A stretch of 64,000 nt of DNA from Oasisia sp. SBJ-2009 (taxonomy: Eukaryota; Annelida; Polychaeta; Sabellida; Siboglinidae), in the NCBI GenBank assembly GCA_964017155.1, contig OZ024854.1, positions 69,582,754-69,646,753 on the forward strand, written 5' to 3'. Shown here piece by piece: positions 1 through 9,085 of this stretch. Position numbers and translations under genes: made by a program. A model generated the notes under the pieces. The model searched no databases, had not been told where the DNA came from, and saw only the letters and a program-made list of their open reading frames with translations. Every line of letters begins with the position of its first letter. Positions within the stretch are counted from its first letter, which is position 1.

Positions 1-891
1 CTCGATTATCCGAAAGTTGGCAAAATGACGCGCACGGCCATTAGGCTTCCTCGAGAGAGTCGTAGTTACTCCCCGTGCGCGACACACGCCCGAGAAGACC
101 GACCGGCGCGTCGAACTTTGCCGTTTTTCTCGATTCGCAGAACTGATCCCCCGTAGACGGATAGGACTTAGTCGTTTTCCTCGGTTTGTTTCCAAAAGTT
201 GGCAAAACGACGCGCCCGGTCGGTCATTCGTCTACATGCACAAGTGATCTCTACCGTCGTCGAGTCCGTCTTTCCCGTCTGTCTCCCTCCGCCGGCCCGG
301 GCCGGGCCGCGCCGCGCCGCGCCGCGCCGCGCCGGGCAAGGCCGCGCCGGGCAGTTACCGGCGCCCGGTCGGGCTTCGGAACGCGACCGACGGCAAGGCT
401 TCGGCGCGCACGACTGGGCCGGGCTTCGGCATGCGACCAGCGGCCGGGCTTCGGAACGCGACCAGGTTTCGGCGCAAACTACCGGGCCAGGTTTCGGCAC
501 GCCGCTTGCTCAACTGATCCCCCGTAGACGGATCGGACTTTGTCGTCGTTTTCCTCGATTTCTCCAACTAACACCCTGTTAAGGTCGCCAAATGCCTCGT
601 CACCTCATCTAGCTAGTGGTTTCTTATTACTCCCGCCGTTTACCCTCCGGTCGGCACGAAATTCTATTGAAAAGAATGTAGACAGACATTTACGCTTCCC
701 CAACTGATCCCCCGTAGACGGATCGGACTTTGTCGTCGTTTTTCTCGATTTCTCCAACTATCACCCTGTTAAGGTCGCCAAATGCCTCGTCACCTCATCT
801 AGCTAGTGGTTTCTTATTACTCCCGCCGTTTACCCTCCGGTCGGCACGAAATTATATTGAAAAGAATGTAGACAGACATTTACGCTTCCCC

Positions 892-1105
892 AACTGATCC
901 CCCGTAGACGGATCGGACTTTGTCGTCGTTTTTCTCGATTTCTCCAACTATCACCCTGTTAAGGTCGCCAAATGCCTCGCTCGTCGTCTAATGATTTTAT
1001 ATTAGTGGTTCCTTATTACTCCCGCCGTTTACCCACCGGTCGGCACGGCACGGCACGGCACGGAACTTTGTTGAAACAGGTTTAAACAGAAATTGTCGTT
1101 TCCCC
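892..1105 (+). repeat. C/E chimeric monomer (214 bp)
   Basis: The 5' part is C (ctttgtcgtcg, gatttctccaac) and the 3' part is E (ctcgtcgtctaatgatttta, four CACGG, gtttaaac). The switch must lie in the stretch identical in both parents, 949 to 979. The 214-bp length is that of a 211-bp E plus the extra tcg of the C head. The tail has attgtcg where other E copies have attctcg. Confidence 0.88.
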
Positions 1106-1156
1106 AACTGATCCCCCGTAGACGGATCGGACTTTGTCGTTTTCCTCGATTCGCAG
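1106..1156 (+). repeat. Internally deleted monomer A (51 bp)
   Basis: Contains the A head up to cctcgatt and then directly the last bases of A (cgcag). In an intact A, ctcgatt occurs twice, followed once by atccgaaag and once by cgcag. Loss of the 128 bp between these two direct repeats produces exactly this remnant. It is followed by a normal E rather than by B. Confidence 0.88.
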
Positions 1157-1362
1157 AACTGATCCCCCGTAGACGGATGGGACTTTGTCGTTTTTCTCAG
1201 TTTTTCCGAATATCACCCTGTTAAGGTCGCCAAATGCCTCGCTCGTCGTCTAATGATTTTATATTAGTGGTTCCTTATTACTCCCGCCGTTTACCCACCG
1301 GTCGGCACGGCACGGCACGGAACTTTGTTGAAACAGGTTTAAACAGAAATTCTCGTTTCCCC

Positions 1363-2298
1363 AACTGATCCCCCGTAGACGGATCGGACTTTGTCGTTTT
1401 CCTCGATTATCCGAAAGTTGGCAAAATGACGCGCACGGCCATTAGGCTTCCTCCAGAGAGTCGTAGTTACTCCCCGTGCGCGACACACGCCCGAGAAGAC
1501 CGACCGGCGTGTCGAACCTTGCCGTTTTTCTCGTTTCGCAGAACTGATCCCCCGTAGACGGACAGGACTTAGTCGTTTTCCTCGGTTTGTTTCCCAAAGT
1601 TGGCAAAACGACGCGCCCGGTCGGTCATTCGTCTACATGCACAAGTGATCTCTACCGTCGTCGAGTCCGTCTTTCCCGTCTCTCTCCCTCCGCCGGCCCG
1701 GGCCGGGCCGGGCCGCGCCGCGCCGGGCAGGGCCGCGCCGGGCAGTTACCGGCGCCCGGCCGGGCTTCGGAACGCGACCGGCGGCAAGGCTTCGGAGCAC
1801 ACGACTGGGCCGGGCTTCGGCATGCGACCAGCGGCCGGGCTTCGGAACGCGACCAGGTTTCGGCGCACACTACCGGGCCAGGTTTCGGCACGCCGCTTGC
1901 TCAACTGATCCCCCGTAGACGGATCGGACTTTGTCGTCGTTTTCCTCGATTTCTCCAACTATCACCCTGTTAAGGTCGCCAAATGCCTCGTCACCTCATC
2001 TAGCTAGTGGTTTCTTATTACTCCCGCCGTTTACCCTCCGGTCGGCACGGAATTCTGTTGAAAAGAATGTAGACAGACATTTACGCTTCCCCAACTGATC
2101 CCCCGTAGACGGATGGGACTTTGTCGTTTTTCTCAGTTTTTCCGACTATCACCCTGTTAAGGTCGCCAAATGCCTCGCTCGTCGTCTAATTATTTGATAT
2201 TAGTGGTTACTTATTACTCCCGCCTTTTACCTACCGGTCGGCACGGCACGGCACGGAACAATGTTGAAACAGGTTTAAACAGAAATTCTCGTTTCCCC
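1363..2298 (+). repeat. U2: 936-bp unit without D, ending in E2
   Basis: Monomers A 1363-1541 (cctccagag), B 1542-1902, C 1903-2092 and E2 2093-2298. Exactly one 190-bp monomer shorter than the standard unit. E2 differs from E by taattatttgatattag, ggttacttattac, gccttttacctacc and ggaacaatg. B carries cggagcacacgac, shared only with U3. A ends ctcgtttcgcag. Confidence 0.9.
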
Positions 2299-3234
2299 AA
2301 CTGATCCCCCGTAGACGGATCGGACTTTGTCGTTTTCCTCGATTATCCGAAAGTTGGCAAAATGACGCGCACGGCCATTAGGCTTCCTCCAGAGAGTCGT
2401 AGTTACTCCCCGTGCGCGACACACGCCCGAGAAGACCGACCGGCGTGTCGAACCTTGCCGTTTTTCTCGATTCGCAGAACTGATCCCCCGTAGACGGATA
2501 GGACTTAGTCGTTTTCCTCGGTTTGTTTCCAAAAGTTGGCAAAACGACGCGCCCGGTCGGTCATTCGTCTACATGCACAAGTGATCTCTACCGTCGTCGA
2601 GTCCGTCTTTCCCGTCTCTCTCCCTCCGCCGGCCCGGGCCGGGCCGGGCCGCGCCGCGCCGGGCAGGGCCGCGCCGGGCAGTTACCGGCGCCCGGCCGGG
2701 CTTCGGAACGCGACCGGCGGCAAGGCTTCGGAGCACACGACTGGGCCGGGCTTCGGCATGCGACCAGCGGCCGGGCTTCGGAACGCGACCAGGTTTCGGC
2801 GCACACTACCGGGCCAGGTTTCGGCACGCCGCTTGCTCAACTGATCCCCCGTAGACGGATCGGACTTTGTCGTCGTTTTCCTCGATTTCTCCAACTATCA
2901 CCCTGTTAAGGTCGCCAAATGCCTCGTCACCTCATCTAGCTAGTGGTTTCTTATTACTCCCGCCGTTTACCCTCCGGTCGGCACGGAATTCTGTTGAAAA
3001 GAATGTAGACAGACATTTACGCTTCCCCAACTGATCCCCCGTAGACGGATGGGACTTTGTCGTTTTTCTCAGTTTTTCCGAATATCACCCTGTTAAGGTC
3101 GCCAAATGCCTCGCTCGTCGTCTAATGATTTTATATTAGTGGTTCCTTATTACTCCCGCCGTTTACCCACCGGTCGGCACGGCACGGCACGGAACTTTGT
3201 TGAAACAGGTTTAAACAGAAATTCTCGTTTCCCC
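2299..3234 (+). repeat. U3: 936-bp unit without D
   Basis: A-B-C-E, again lacking D. A has cctccagag. B is the same variant as U2 (cggagcacacgac). E is the ordinary type with ccgaatatc. U2 and U3 form a tandem pair of 936-bp units. Confidence 0.9.
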
Positions 3235-4370
3235 AACTGATCCCCCGTAGACGGATCGGACTTTGTCGTTTTCCTCGATTATCCGAAAGTTGGCAAAATG
3301 ACGCGCACGGCCATTAGGCTTCCTCAAGAGAGTCGTAGTTACTCCCCGTGCGCGACACACGCCCGAGAAGACCGACCGGCGTGTCGAACCTTGCCGTTTT
3401 TCTCGTTTCGCAGAACTGATCCCCCGTAGACGGACAGGACTTAGTCGTTTTCCTCGGTTTGTTTCCCAAAGTTGGCAAAACGACGCGCCCGGTCGGTCAT
3501 TCGTCTACATGCACAAGTGATCTCTACCGTCGTCGAGTCCGTCTTTCCCGTCTCTCTCCCTCCGCCGGCCCGGGCCGGGCCGGGCCGGGCCGCGCCGCGC
3601 CGGGCAGGGCCGCGCCGGGCAGTTACCGGCGCCCGGCCGGGCTTCGGAACGCGACCGGCGGCAAGGCTTCGGCGCACACGACTGGGCCGGGCTTCGGCAT
3701 GCGACCAGCGGCCGGGCTTCGGAACGCGACCAGGTTTCGGCGCACACTACCGGGCCAGGTTTCGGCACGCCGCTTGCTCAACTGATCCCCCGTAGACGGA
3801 TCGGACTTTGTCGTCGTTTTCCTCGATTTCTCCAACTATCACCCTGTTAAGGTCGCCGAATGCCTCGTCACCTCATCTAGCTAGTGGTTTCTTACTACTC
3901 CCGCCGTTTACCCTCCGGTCGGCACGGAATTATGTTGAAAAGAATGTAGACAGACATTTACGCTTCCCCAACTGATCCCCCGTAGACGGATCGGACTTTG
4001 TCGTGGTTTTCCTCGATTTCTCCAACTATCACCCTGTTAAGGTCGCCAAATGCCTCGTCACCTCATCTAGCTAGTGGTTTCTTATTACTCCCGCCGTTTA
4101 CCCTCCGGTCGGCACGGAATTCTGTTGAAAAGAATGTAGACAGACATTTACGCTTCCCCAACTGATCCCCCGTAGACGGATGGGACTTTGTCGTTTTTCT
4201 CAGTTTTTCCGAATATCACCCTGTTAAGGTCGCCAAATGCCTCGCTCGTCGTCTAATGATTTTATATTAGTGGTTCCTTATTACTCCCGCTGTTTACCCA
4301 CCGGTCGGCACGGCACGGCACGGCACGGAACTTTGTTGAAACAGGTTTAAACAGAAATTCTCGTTTCCCC
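3235..4370 (+). repeat. U4: 1,136-bp unit with C in the D position
   Basis: A 179 bp (cctcaagag), B 3414-3779 (366 bp, four consecutive gggcc), C 3780-3969 (gtcgccgaatg, cttactactcc), a second C-type monomer 3970-4159 (tcgtggttttcc, ctagctagtgg), and E 4160-4370 (211 bp, four CACGG). No typical D. Confidence 0.9.
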
Positions 4371-5501
4371 AACTGATCCCCCGTAGACGGATCGGACTTT
4401 GTCGTTTTCCTCGATTATCCGAAAGTTGGCAAAATGACGCGCACGGCCATTAGGCTTCCTCCAGAGAGTCGTAGTTACTCCCCGTGCGCGACACACGCCC
4501 GAGAAGACCGACCGGCGTGTCGAACCTTGCCGTTTTTCTCGATTCGCAGAACTGATCCCCCGTAGACGGATAGGACTTAGTCGTTTTCCTCGGTTTGTTT
4601 CCAAAAGTTGGCAAAACGACGCGCCCGGTCGGTCATTCGTCTACATGCACAAGTGATCTCTACCGTCGTCGAGTCCGTCTTTCCCGTCTCTCTCCCTCCG
4701 CCGGCCCGGGCCGGGCCGCGCCGCGCCGCGCCGGGCAGGGCCGCGCCGGGCAGTTACCGGCGCCCGGCCGGGCTTCGGAACGCGACCGGCGGCAAGGCTT
4801 CGGCGCACACGACTGGGCCGGGCTTCGGCATGCGACCAGCGGCCGGGCTTCGGAACGCGACCAGGTTTCGGCGCACACTACCGGGCCAGGTTTCGGCACG
4901 CCGCTTGCTCAACTGATCCCCCGTAGACGGATCGGACTTTGTCGTCGTTTTCCTCGATTTCTCCAACTATCACCCTGTTAATTTAAGGTCGCCGAATGCC
5001 TCGTCACCTCATCTAGCTAGTGGTTTCTTACTACTCCCGCCGTTTACCCTCCGGTCGGCACGGAATTATGTTGAAAAGAATGTAGACAGACATTTACGCT
5101 TCCCCAACTGATCCCCCGTAGACGGATCGGACTTTGTCGTGGTTTTCCTCGATTTCTCCAACTATCACCCTTTTAAGGTCGCCAAATGCCTCGTCACCTC
5201 ATCTAGTTAGTGTTTCCTTATTACTCCCGCCGTTTACCTGCCGGTCGGTACGGAATTCTGTTGAAAAGAATGTAGACAGACATTTACGCTTCCCCAACTG
5301 ATCCCCCGTAGACGGATGGGACTTTGTCGTTTTTCTCAGTTTTTCCGACTATCACCCTGTTAAGGTCGCCAAATGCCTCGCTCGTCGTCTAATGATTTTA
5401 TATTAGTGGTTCCTTATTACTCCCGCCGTTTACCCACCGGTCGGCACGGCACGGCACGGAACTTTGTTGAAACAGGTTTAAACAGAAATTCTCGTTTCCC
5501 C
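4371..5501 (+). repeat. U5: 1,131-bp unit with 5-bp insertion in C
   Basis: A (cctccagag), B 361 bp, C of 195 bp with a short duplication at about 4977-4986 (gttaatttaagg instead of gttaagg), D with tcgtggttttcc and cccttttaagg, E 206 bp. Its C shares gccgaatg and cttactactcc with C of U4. Confidence 0.9.
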
Positions 5502-6833
5502 AACTGATCCCCGGTTGACGGATCGGACTTTGTCGTTTTCCTCGATTATCCGAAAGTTAGCAAAATGACGCGCACGGCCATTAGGCTTCCTCGAGAGAGT
5601 CGTAGTTACTCCCCGTGCGCGACACACGCCCGAGAAGACCGACCGGCGTGTCGAACCTTGCCGTTTTTCTCGATTCGCAGAACTGATCCCCCGTAGACGG
5701 ATAGGACTTAGTCGTTTTCCTCGGTTTGTTTCCAAAAGTTGGCAAAACGACGCGCCCGGTCGGTCATTCGTCTACATGCACAAGTGATCTCTACCGTCGT
5801 CGAGTCCGTCTTTCCCGTCTCTCTCCCTCCGCCGGCCCGTGCCGGGCCGCGCCGCTCCGCGCCGGGCAGGGCCGCGCCGGGCTGTTACCGGCGCCCGGCC
5901 GGGCTTCGGAACGCGACCGGCGGCAAGGCTTCGGCGCACACGACTGGGCCGGGCTTCGGCATGCGACCAGCGGCCGGGCTTCGGAACGCGACCAGGTTTC
6001 GGCGCACACTACCGGGCCAGGTTTCGGCACGCCGCTTGCTCAACTGATCCCCCGTAGACGGATCGGACTTTGTCGTCGTTTTCCTCGATTTCTCAATCTA
6101 TCACCCTGTTAAGGTCGCCAAATGCCTCGTCACCTCATCTAACTAGTGGTTTCTTATTATTCCCGCCGTTTACCCTCCGGTCGGCACGGAATTCTGTTGA
6201 AAAGAATGTAGACATACATTTACGCTTCCCCAACTGATCCCCCGTAGACGGATCGGACTTTGTCGTCGTTTTCCTCGATTACTCCAACTATCACCATGTT
6301 AAGGTCGCCAAATGCCTCGTCACCTCATCTAGTTAGTGTTTCCTTATTACTCCCGCCGTTTACCTGCCGGTCGGTACGGAATTCTGTTGAAAAGAATGTA
6401 GACAGACATTTACGCTTCCCCAACTGATCCCCCGTAGACGGATGGGACTTTGTCGTTTTTCTCAGTTTTTCCGACTATCACCCTGTTAAGGTCGCCAAAT
6501 GCCTCGCTCGTCGTCTAATGATTTTATATTAGTGGTTCCTTATTACTCCCGCCGTTTACACACCGGTCGGCACGGCACGGCACGGAACTTTGTTGAAACA
6601 GGTTTAAACAGAAATTCTCGTTTCCCCAACTGATCCCCGGTTGACGGATCGGACTTTGTCGTTTTTCTCAGTTTTTCCGACTATCACCCTGTTAAGGTCG
6701 CCAAATGCCTCGCTCGTCGTCTAATTATTTGATATTAGTGGTTACTTATTACTCCCGCCTTTTACCTACCGGTCGGCACGGCACGGCACGGAACAATGTT
6801 GAAACAGGTTTAAACAGAAATTCTCGTTTCCCC
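5502..6833 (+). repeat. U6: 1,332-bp c4 unit with extra E2 monomer
   Basis: A2 5502-5680 (ccggttgacgg, gttagcaaaa), B 5681-6041 (c4: cccgtgcc; also a single gctcc interruption), C 6042-6231 (ctcaatc, acatacatt), D 6232-6421 (gattactcc, accatgtt), E 6422-6627 and an additional E2 6628-6833. Confidence 0.9.
6628..6833 (+). repeat. E2 monomer (206 bp), extra copy in U6
   Basis: A diverged E: head ccggttgacgg, body with taattatttgatattag and ttacttattactcccgcc, tail ggaacaatg. The same form occurs at 2093-2298, 13798-14003, 17382-17587, 30603-30808, 32855-33060 and 35107-35312. It precedes an A with cctccagag every time. Confidence 0.9.
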
Positions 6834-7959
6834 AACTGATCCCCCGTAGACGGATCGGACTTTGTCGTTTTCCTCGATTATCCGAAAGTTGGCAAAATGA
6901 CGCGCACGGCCATTAGGCTTCCTCCAGAGAGTCGTAGTTACTCCCCGTGCGCGACACACGCCCGAGAAGACCGACCGGCGTGTCGAACCTTGCCGTTTTT
7001 CTCGATTCGCAGAACTGATCCCCCGTAGACGGATAGGACTTAGTCGTTTTCCTCGGTTTGTTTCCAAAAGTTGGCAAAACGACGCGCCCGGTCGGTCATT
7101 CGTCTACATCCACAAGTGATCTCTACCGTCGTCGAGTCCGTCTTTCCCGTCTCTCTCCGTCCGCTGGCCCGGGCCGGGCCGCGCCGCGCCGCGCCGGGCA
7201 GGGCCGCGCCGGGCAGTTACCGGCGCCCGGCCGGGCTTCGGGACGCGACCGGCGGCAAGGCTTCGGCGCACACGACTGGGCCGGGCTTCGGCATGCGACC
7301 AGCGGCCGGGCTTCGGAACGCGACCAGGTTTCGGCGCACACTACCGGGCCAGGTTTCGGCACGCCGCTTGCTCAACTGATCCCCCGTAGACGGATCGGAC
7401 TTTGTCGTCGTTTTCCTCGATTTCTCCAACTATCACCCTGTTAAGGTCGCCAAATGCCTCGTCACCTCATCTAGCTAGTGGTTTCTTATTACTCCCGCCG
7501 TTTACCCTCCGGTCGGCACGGAATTATGTTGAAAAGAATGTAGACAGACATTTACGCTTCCCCAACTGATCCCCCGTAGACGGATCGGACTTTGTCGTCG
7601 TTTTCCTCGATTTCTCCAACTATCACCCTGTTAAGGTCGCCAAATGCCTCGTCACCTCATCTAGTTAGTGTTTCCTTATTACTCCCGCCGTTTACCTGCC
7701 GGTCGGTACGGAATTCTGTTGAAAAGAATGTAGACAGACATTTACGCTTCCCCAACTGATCCCCCGTAGACGGATGGGACTTTGTCGTTTTTCTCAGTTT
7801 TTCCGACTATCACCCTGTTAAGGTCGCCAAATGCCTCGCTCGTCGTCTAATGATTTTATATTAGTGGTTCCTTATTACTCCCGCCGTTTACCCACCGGTC
7901 GGCACGGCACGGCACGGAACTTTGTTGAAACAGGTTTAAACAGAAATTCTCGTTTCCCC
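6834..7959 (+). repeat. U7: 1,126-bp c1 unit
   Basis: Standard A-B-C-D-E. A has cctccagag; B has catccac and cgctggcc, the c1 tags, plus a private ctccgtccg. The HOR unit length is canonical. Confidence 0.92.
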
Positions 7960-7979
7960 AACTGATCCCCCGTAGACGG
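7960..7979 (+). other. Conserved monomer head with short dyads (reference copy)
   Basis: The 20-bp sequence aactgatcccccgtagacgg starts every monomer of every type, although the sequences after it differ. It contains ccgt-ag-acgg, a dyad with 4-bp arms. With the next bases it contains gatcc...ggatc, a second dyad with 5-bp arms and 9-bp spacer. Conservation between otherwise divergent monomers suggests either a binding site for a satellite protein or simply the most recently exchanged segment. Function is inferred, not shown. Confidence 0.6.
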
Positions 7980-8138
7980 ATCGGACTTTGTCGTTTTCCT
8001 CGATTATCCGAAAGTTGGCAAAATGACGCGCACGGCCATTAGGCTTCCTCGAGAGAGTCGTAGTTACTCCCCGTGCGCGACACACGCCCGAGAAGACCGA
8101 CCGGCGTGTCGAACCTTGCCGTTTTTCTCGATTCGCAG
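7960..8138 (+). repeat. Reference monomer A (179 bp) of the satellite unit
   Basis: First monomer of the unit, shown here in U8. After the common head (cggactttgtcg follows it) come ttatccgaaagttggcaaaa, gacgcgcacgg, ccattaggcttcctc, tagttactccccgtgcgcg and the terminal gattcgcag. It shares the aaagttggcaaaa/gacgcgc block with monomer B. Its ttactcccc lies at about the same offset (~100 bp) as ttactcccgcc in C, D and E, so it is probably a diverged member of the same ~180-190-bp ancestral monomer. Variants: A1 (this form); A2, with head ccggttgacgg and gttagcaaaa; a 178-bp form lacking one C in the head; cctccagag instead of cctcgagag; and gcgcgtcgaacttt instead of gtgtcgaacctt. Confidence 0.93.
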
Positions 8139-8290
8139 AACTGATCCCCCGTAGACGGATAGGACTTAGTCGTTTTCCTCGGTTTGTTTCCAAAAGTTGG
8201 CAAAACGACGCGCCCGGTCGGTCATTCGTCTACATGCACAAGTGATCTCTACCGTCGTCGAGTCCGTCTTTCCCGTCTCTCTCCCTCCGC

Positions 8291-8342
8291 CGGCCGGGGC
8301 CGGGCCGCGCCGCGCCGCGCCGGGCAGGGCCGCGCCGGGCAG
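8291..8342 (+). repeat. GCCGG/GCCGC pentamer tract inside monomer B
   Basis: A low-complexity run built from gccgg, gccgc and ggcag pentamers. Between units it differs by whole 5-bp steps (B of 356, 361, 366, 371 and 391 bp), the pattern expected of replication slippage or exchange within a 5-bp microsatellite. The exact arrangement of gccgg and gccgc is class-specific. The longest copy is in U26. Confidence 0.88.
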
Positions 8343-8358
8343 TTACCGGCGCCCGGCC

Positions 8359-8499
8359 GGGCTTCGGAACGCGACCGGCGGCAAGGCTTCGGCGCACACG
8401 ACTGGGCCGGGCTTCGGCATGCGACCAGCGGCCGTGCTTCGGAACGCGACCAGGTTTCGGCGCACACTACGGGGCCAGGTTTCGGCACGCCGCTTGCTC
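8359..8499 (+). repeat. Degenerate ~24-bp minisatellite with ttcgg core in monomer B
   Basis: Six imperfect copies of a roughly 19-26-bp element in tandem, each with ggcttcgg or ggtttcgg followed by a variant of aacgcgacc (gggcttcggaacgcgacc, aggcttcggcgcacacgac, gggcttcggcatgcgacc, gggcttcggaacgcgacc, ggtttcggcgcacactacc, ggtttcggcacgccgc). It occupies the 3' part of every B monomer and makes up most of B's excess length over the other monomers, together with the pentamer tract. Confidence 0.8.
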
Positions 8500-8689
8500 A
8501 ACTGATCCCCCGTAGACGGATCGGACTTTGTCGTCGTTTTCCTCGATTTCTCCAACTATTACCCTGTTAAGGTCGCCAAATGCCTCGTCACCTCATCTAG
8601 CTAGTGGTTTCTTATTACTCCCGCCGTTTACCCTCCGGTCGGCACGGAATTATGTTGAAAAGAATGTAGACAGACATTTACGCTTCCCC
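8500..8689 (+). repeat. Reference monomer C (190 bp)
   Basis: Third monomer: head, then ctttgtcgtcgttttcctcg, atttctccaactatcaccc, tgttaaggtcgccaaatgcc, tcgtcacctcatctagctag, tggtttcttattactcccgcc, ttaccctccggtcggcacgg and a tail ending tttacgcttcccc. It is separated from D by ctagctagtgg (D has ctagttagtg) and by ttaccctccggtcggcacgg (D has ttacctgccggtcggtacgg). In the c2 class the head is aactggtcc. In c2, U6, U49, U51 and U56 ctccaac is replaced by ctcaatc. Confidence 0.92.
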
Positions 8690-8879
8690 AACTGATCCCC
8701 CGTAGACGGATCGGACTTTGTCGTCGTTTTCCTCGATTTCTCCAACTATCACCCTGTTAAGGTCGCCAAATGCCTCGTCACCTCATCTAGTTAGTGTTTC
8801 CTTATTACTCCCGCCGTTTACCTGCCGGTCGGTACGGAATTCTGTTGAAAAGAATGTAGACAGACATTTACGCTTCCCC
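8690..8879 (+). repeat. Reference monomer D (190 bp)
   Basis: Fourth monomer, closely related to C and the same length, distinguished by ctagttagtgtttcc and ttacctgccggtcggtacgg. It is missing in the 936-bp units U2 and U3 and duplicated in U10. Common variants are gattactcc with accatgtt, gtcgatttctcc with gttcagg and agtatttcc (c1 and c10 units), and cctcacctag (several c6 and c8 units). A one-base deletion (tacgaattc) gives a 189-bp D in U16, U32 and U38. Confidence 0.92.
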
Positions 8880-9085
8880 AACTGATCCCCCGTAGACGGA
8901 TGGGACTTTGTCGTTTTTCTCAGTTTTTCCGACTATCACCCTGTTAAGGTCGCCAAATGCCTCGCTCGTCGTCTAATGATTTTATATTAGTGGTTCCTTA
9001 TTACTCCCGCCGTTTACCCACCGGTCGGCACGGCACGGCACGGAACTTTGTTGAAACAGGTTTAAACATAAATTCTCGTTTCCCC
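8880..9085 (+). repeat. Reference monomer E (206 bp)
   Basis: Fifth monomer, recognised by the head continuing as gggactttgtcgtttttctc. It shares tatcaccctgttaaggtcgc and ttattactcccgcc with C and D, then has its own ctcgtcgtctaatgatttta, a CACGG pentamer run, and a tail with the perfect 8-bp palindrome gtttaaac before ctcgtttcccc. This copy ends acataaattc where most have acagaaattc. Length is 206 or 211 bp depending on the CACGG count, and 205 bp where one T of the head is missing (U19, U22, U23). Confidence 0.92.
9027..9043 (+). repeat. CACGG pentamer run in monomer E
   Basis: Three copies of cacgg following gg. Other units have four copies, giving a 211-bp E (for example U4, U10 to U13, U16, U24 to U28, U30, U32, U38, U42). 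It is the second 5-bp-step length polymorphism of the unit and is useful as a tag for tracing recombination. Confidence 0.88.

Larger units (their letters stand above)
1..1362 (+). repeat. U1: partial, rearranged HOR unit
   Basis: Begins inside A at about its 40th base. Monomers: A (to 140), B 141-511 (371 bp), C 512-701, a second C 702-891, a C/E chimera 892-1105, a 51-bp deleted A 1106-1156 and E 1157-1362. B is related to c10 (ccgacggcaagg, gcaaactacc, then ctaacaccc in C) but has the ordinary gacgcgcccgg and gtcgagtcc. It is the most irregular unit of the window. Confidence 0.88.
8139..8499 (+). repeat. Reference monomer B (361 bp), GC-rich tail
   Basis: Second and longest monomer, recognised by the head continuing as ataggacttagtcg. 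The first ~150 bp contain a block shared with A (aaaagttggcaaaacgacgcg), then cggtcggtcattcgtctac, then a pyrimidine-rich stretch (ctttcccgtctctctccctc). The rest is a GCCGG/GCCGC pentamer tract followed by a ~24-bp degenerate minisatellite. B varies from 356 to 391 bp in this window, always in 5-bp steps caused by the pentamer tract. It holds most of the class-defining variants (c1 to c10). Confidence 0.93.
7960..9085 (+). repeat. U8: 1,126-bp c9 unit, reference unit
   Basis: A 7960-8138, B 8139-8499, C 8500-8689, D 8690-8879, E 8880-9085. B has ccggccggggcc, gtgcttcgg and acggggcc; C has ctattaccc. U20 repeats the B variants 14,135 bp further on. Confidence 0.94.

Noticed and set aside
186..527. 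Recurrent ORFs with starts such as MFPKVGKTT, MAKRRARS, METNRGKR, MPKPGPVV and MEKSRKTT as a multicopy gene family
   Set aside because: They overlap each other on both strands in every unit, are low-complexity Arg/Pro/Ala-rich over the GC tract, show no domain, and exchange frames when the tract changes by 5 bp. The repetition follows from DNA homogenisation.
8101..8116. RNA polymerase III B-box-like sequence on the minus strand of monomer A (ggttcgacacg)
   Set aside because: It resembles the B-box core, but I found no convincing A box at the expected distance, and the alternative A variant (gcgcgtcgaacttt) weakens the match. No tRNA fold or SINE structure was seen.
7960..8138. Telomeric repeats (ttagg type) from the ttagg in ccattaggcttcc of monomer A
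   Set aside because: Only one isolated ttagg per unit, with no tandem run, so it is not telomeric sequence.
8139..8499. CENP-B box in the GC-rich part of monomer B
   Set aside because: ttcgg occurs six times per B, but none of the copies I checked, on either strand, fits the spacing of the TTCG....A..CGGG core.
8359..8499. Structured RNA with UUCG tetraloops
   Set aside because: cttcgg recurs, but flanking bases pair for only one or two positions, so there are no real stems. The recurrence reflects a ~24-bp minisatellite.
9058..9065. gtttaaac palindrome in monomer E as a regulatory operator or integration site
   Set aside because: It is a perfect 8-bp palindrome present in nearly every E, but the symmetry ends there, and three copies (U51, U53, U56) have gtttaaat. 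Nothing else supports a function.
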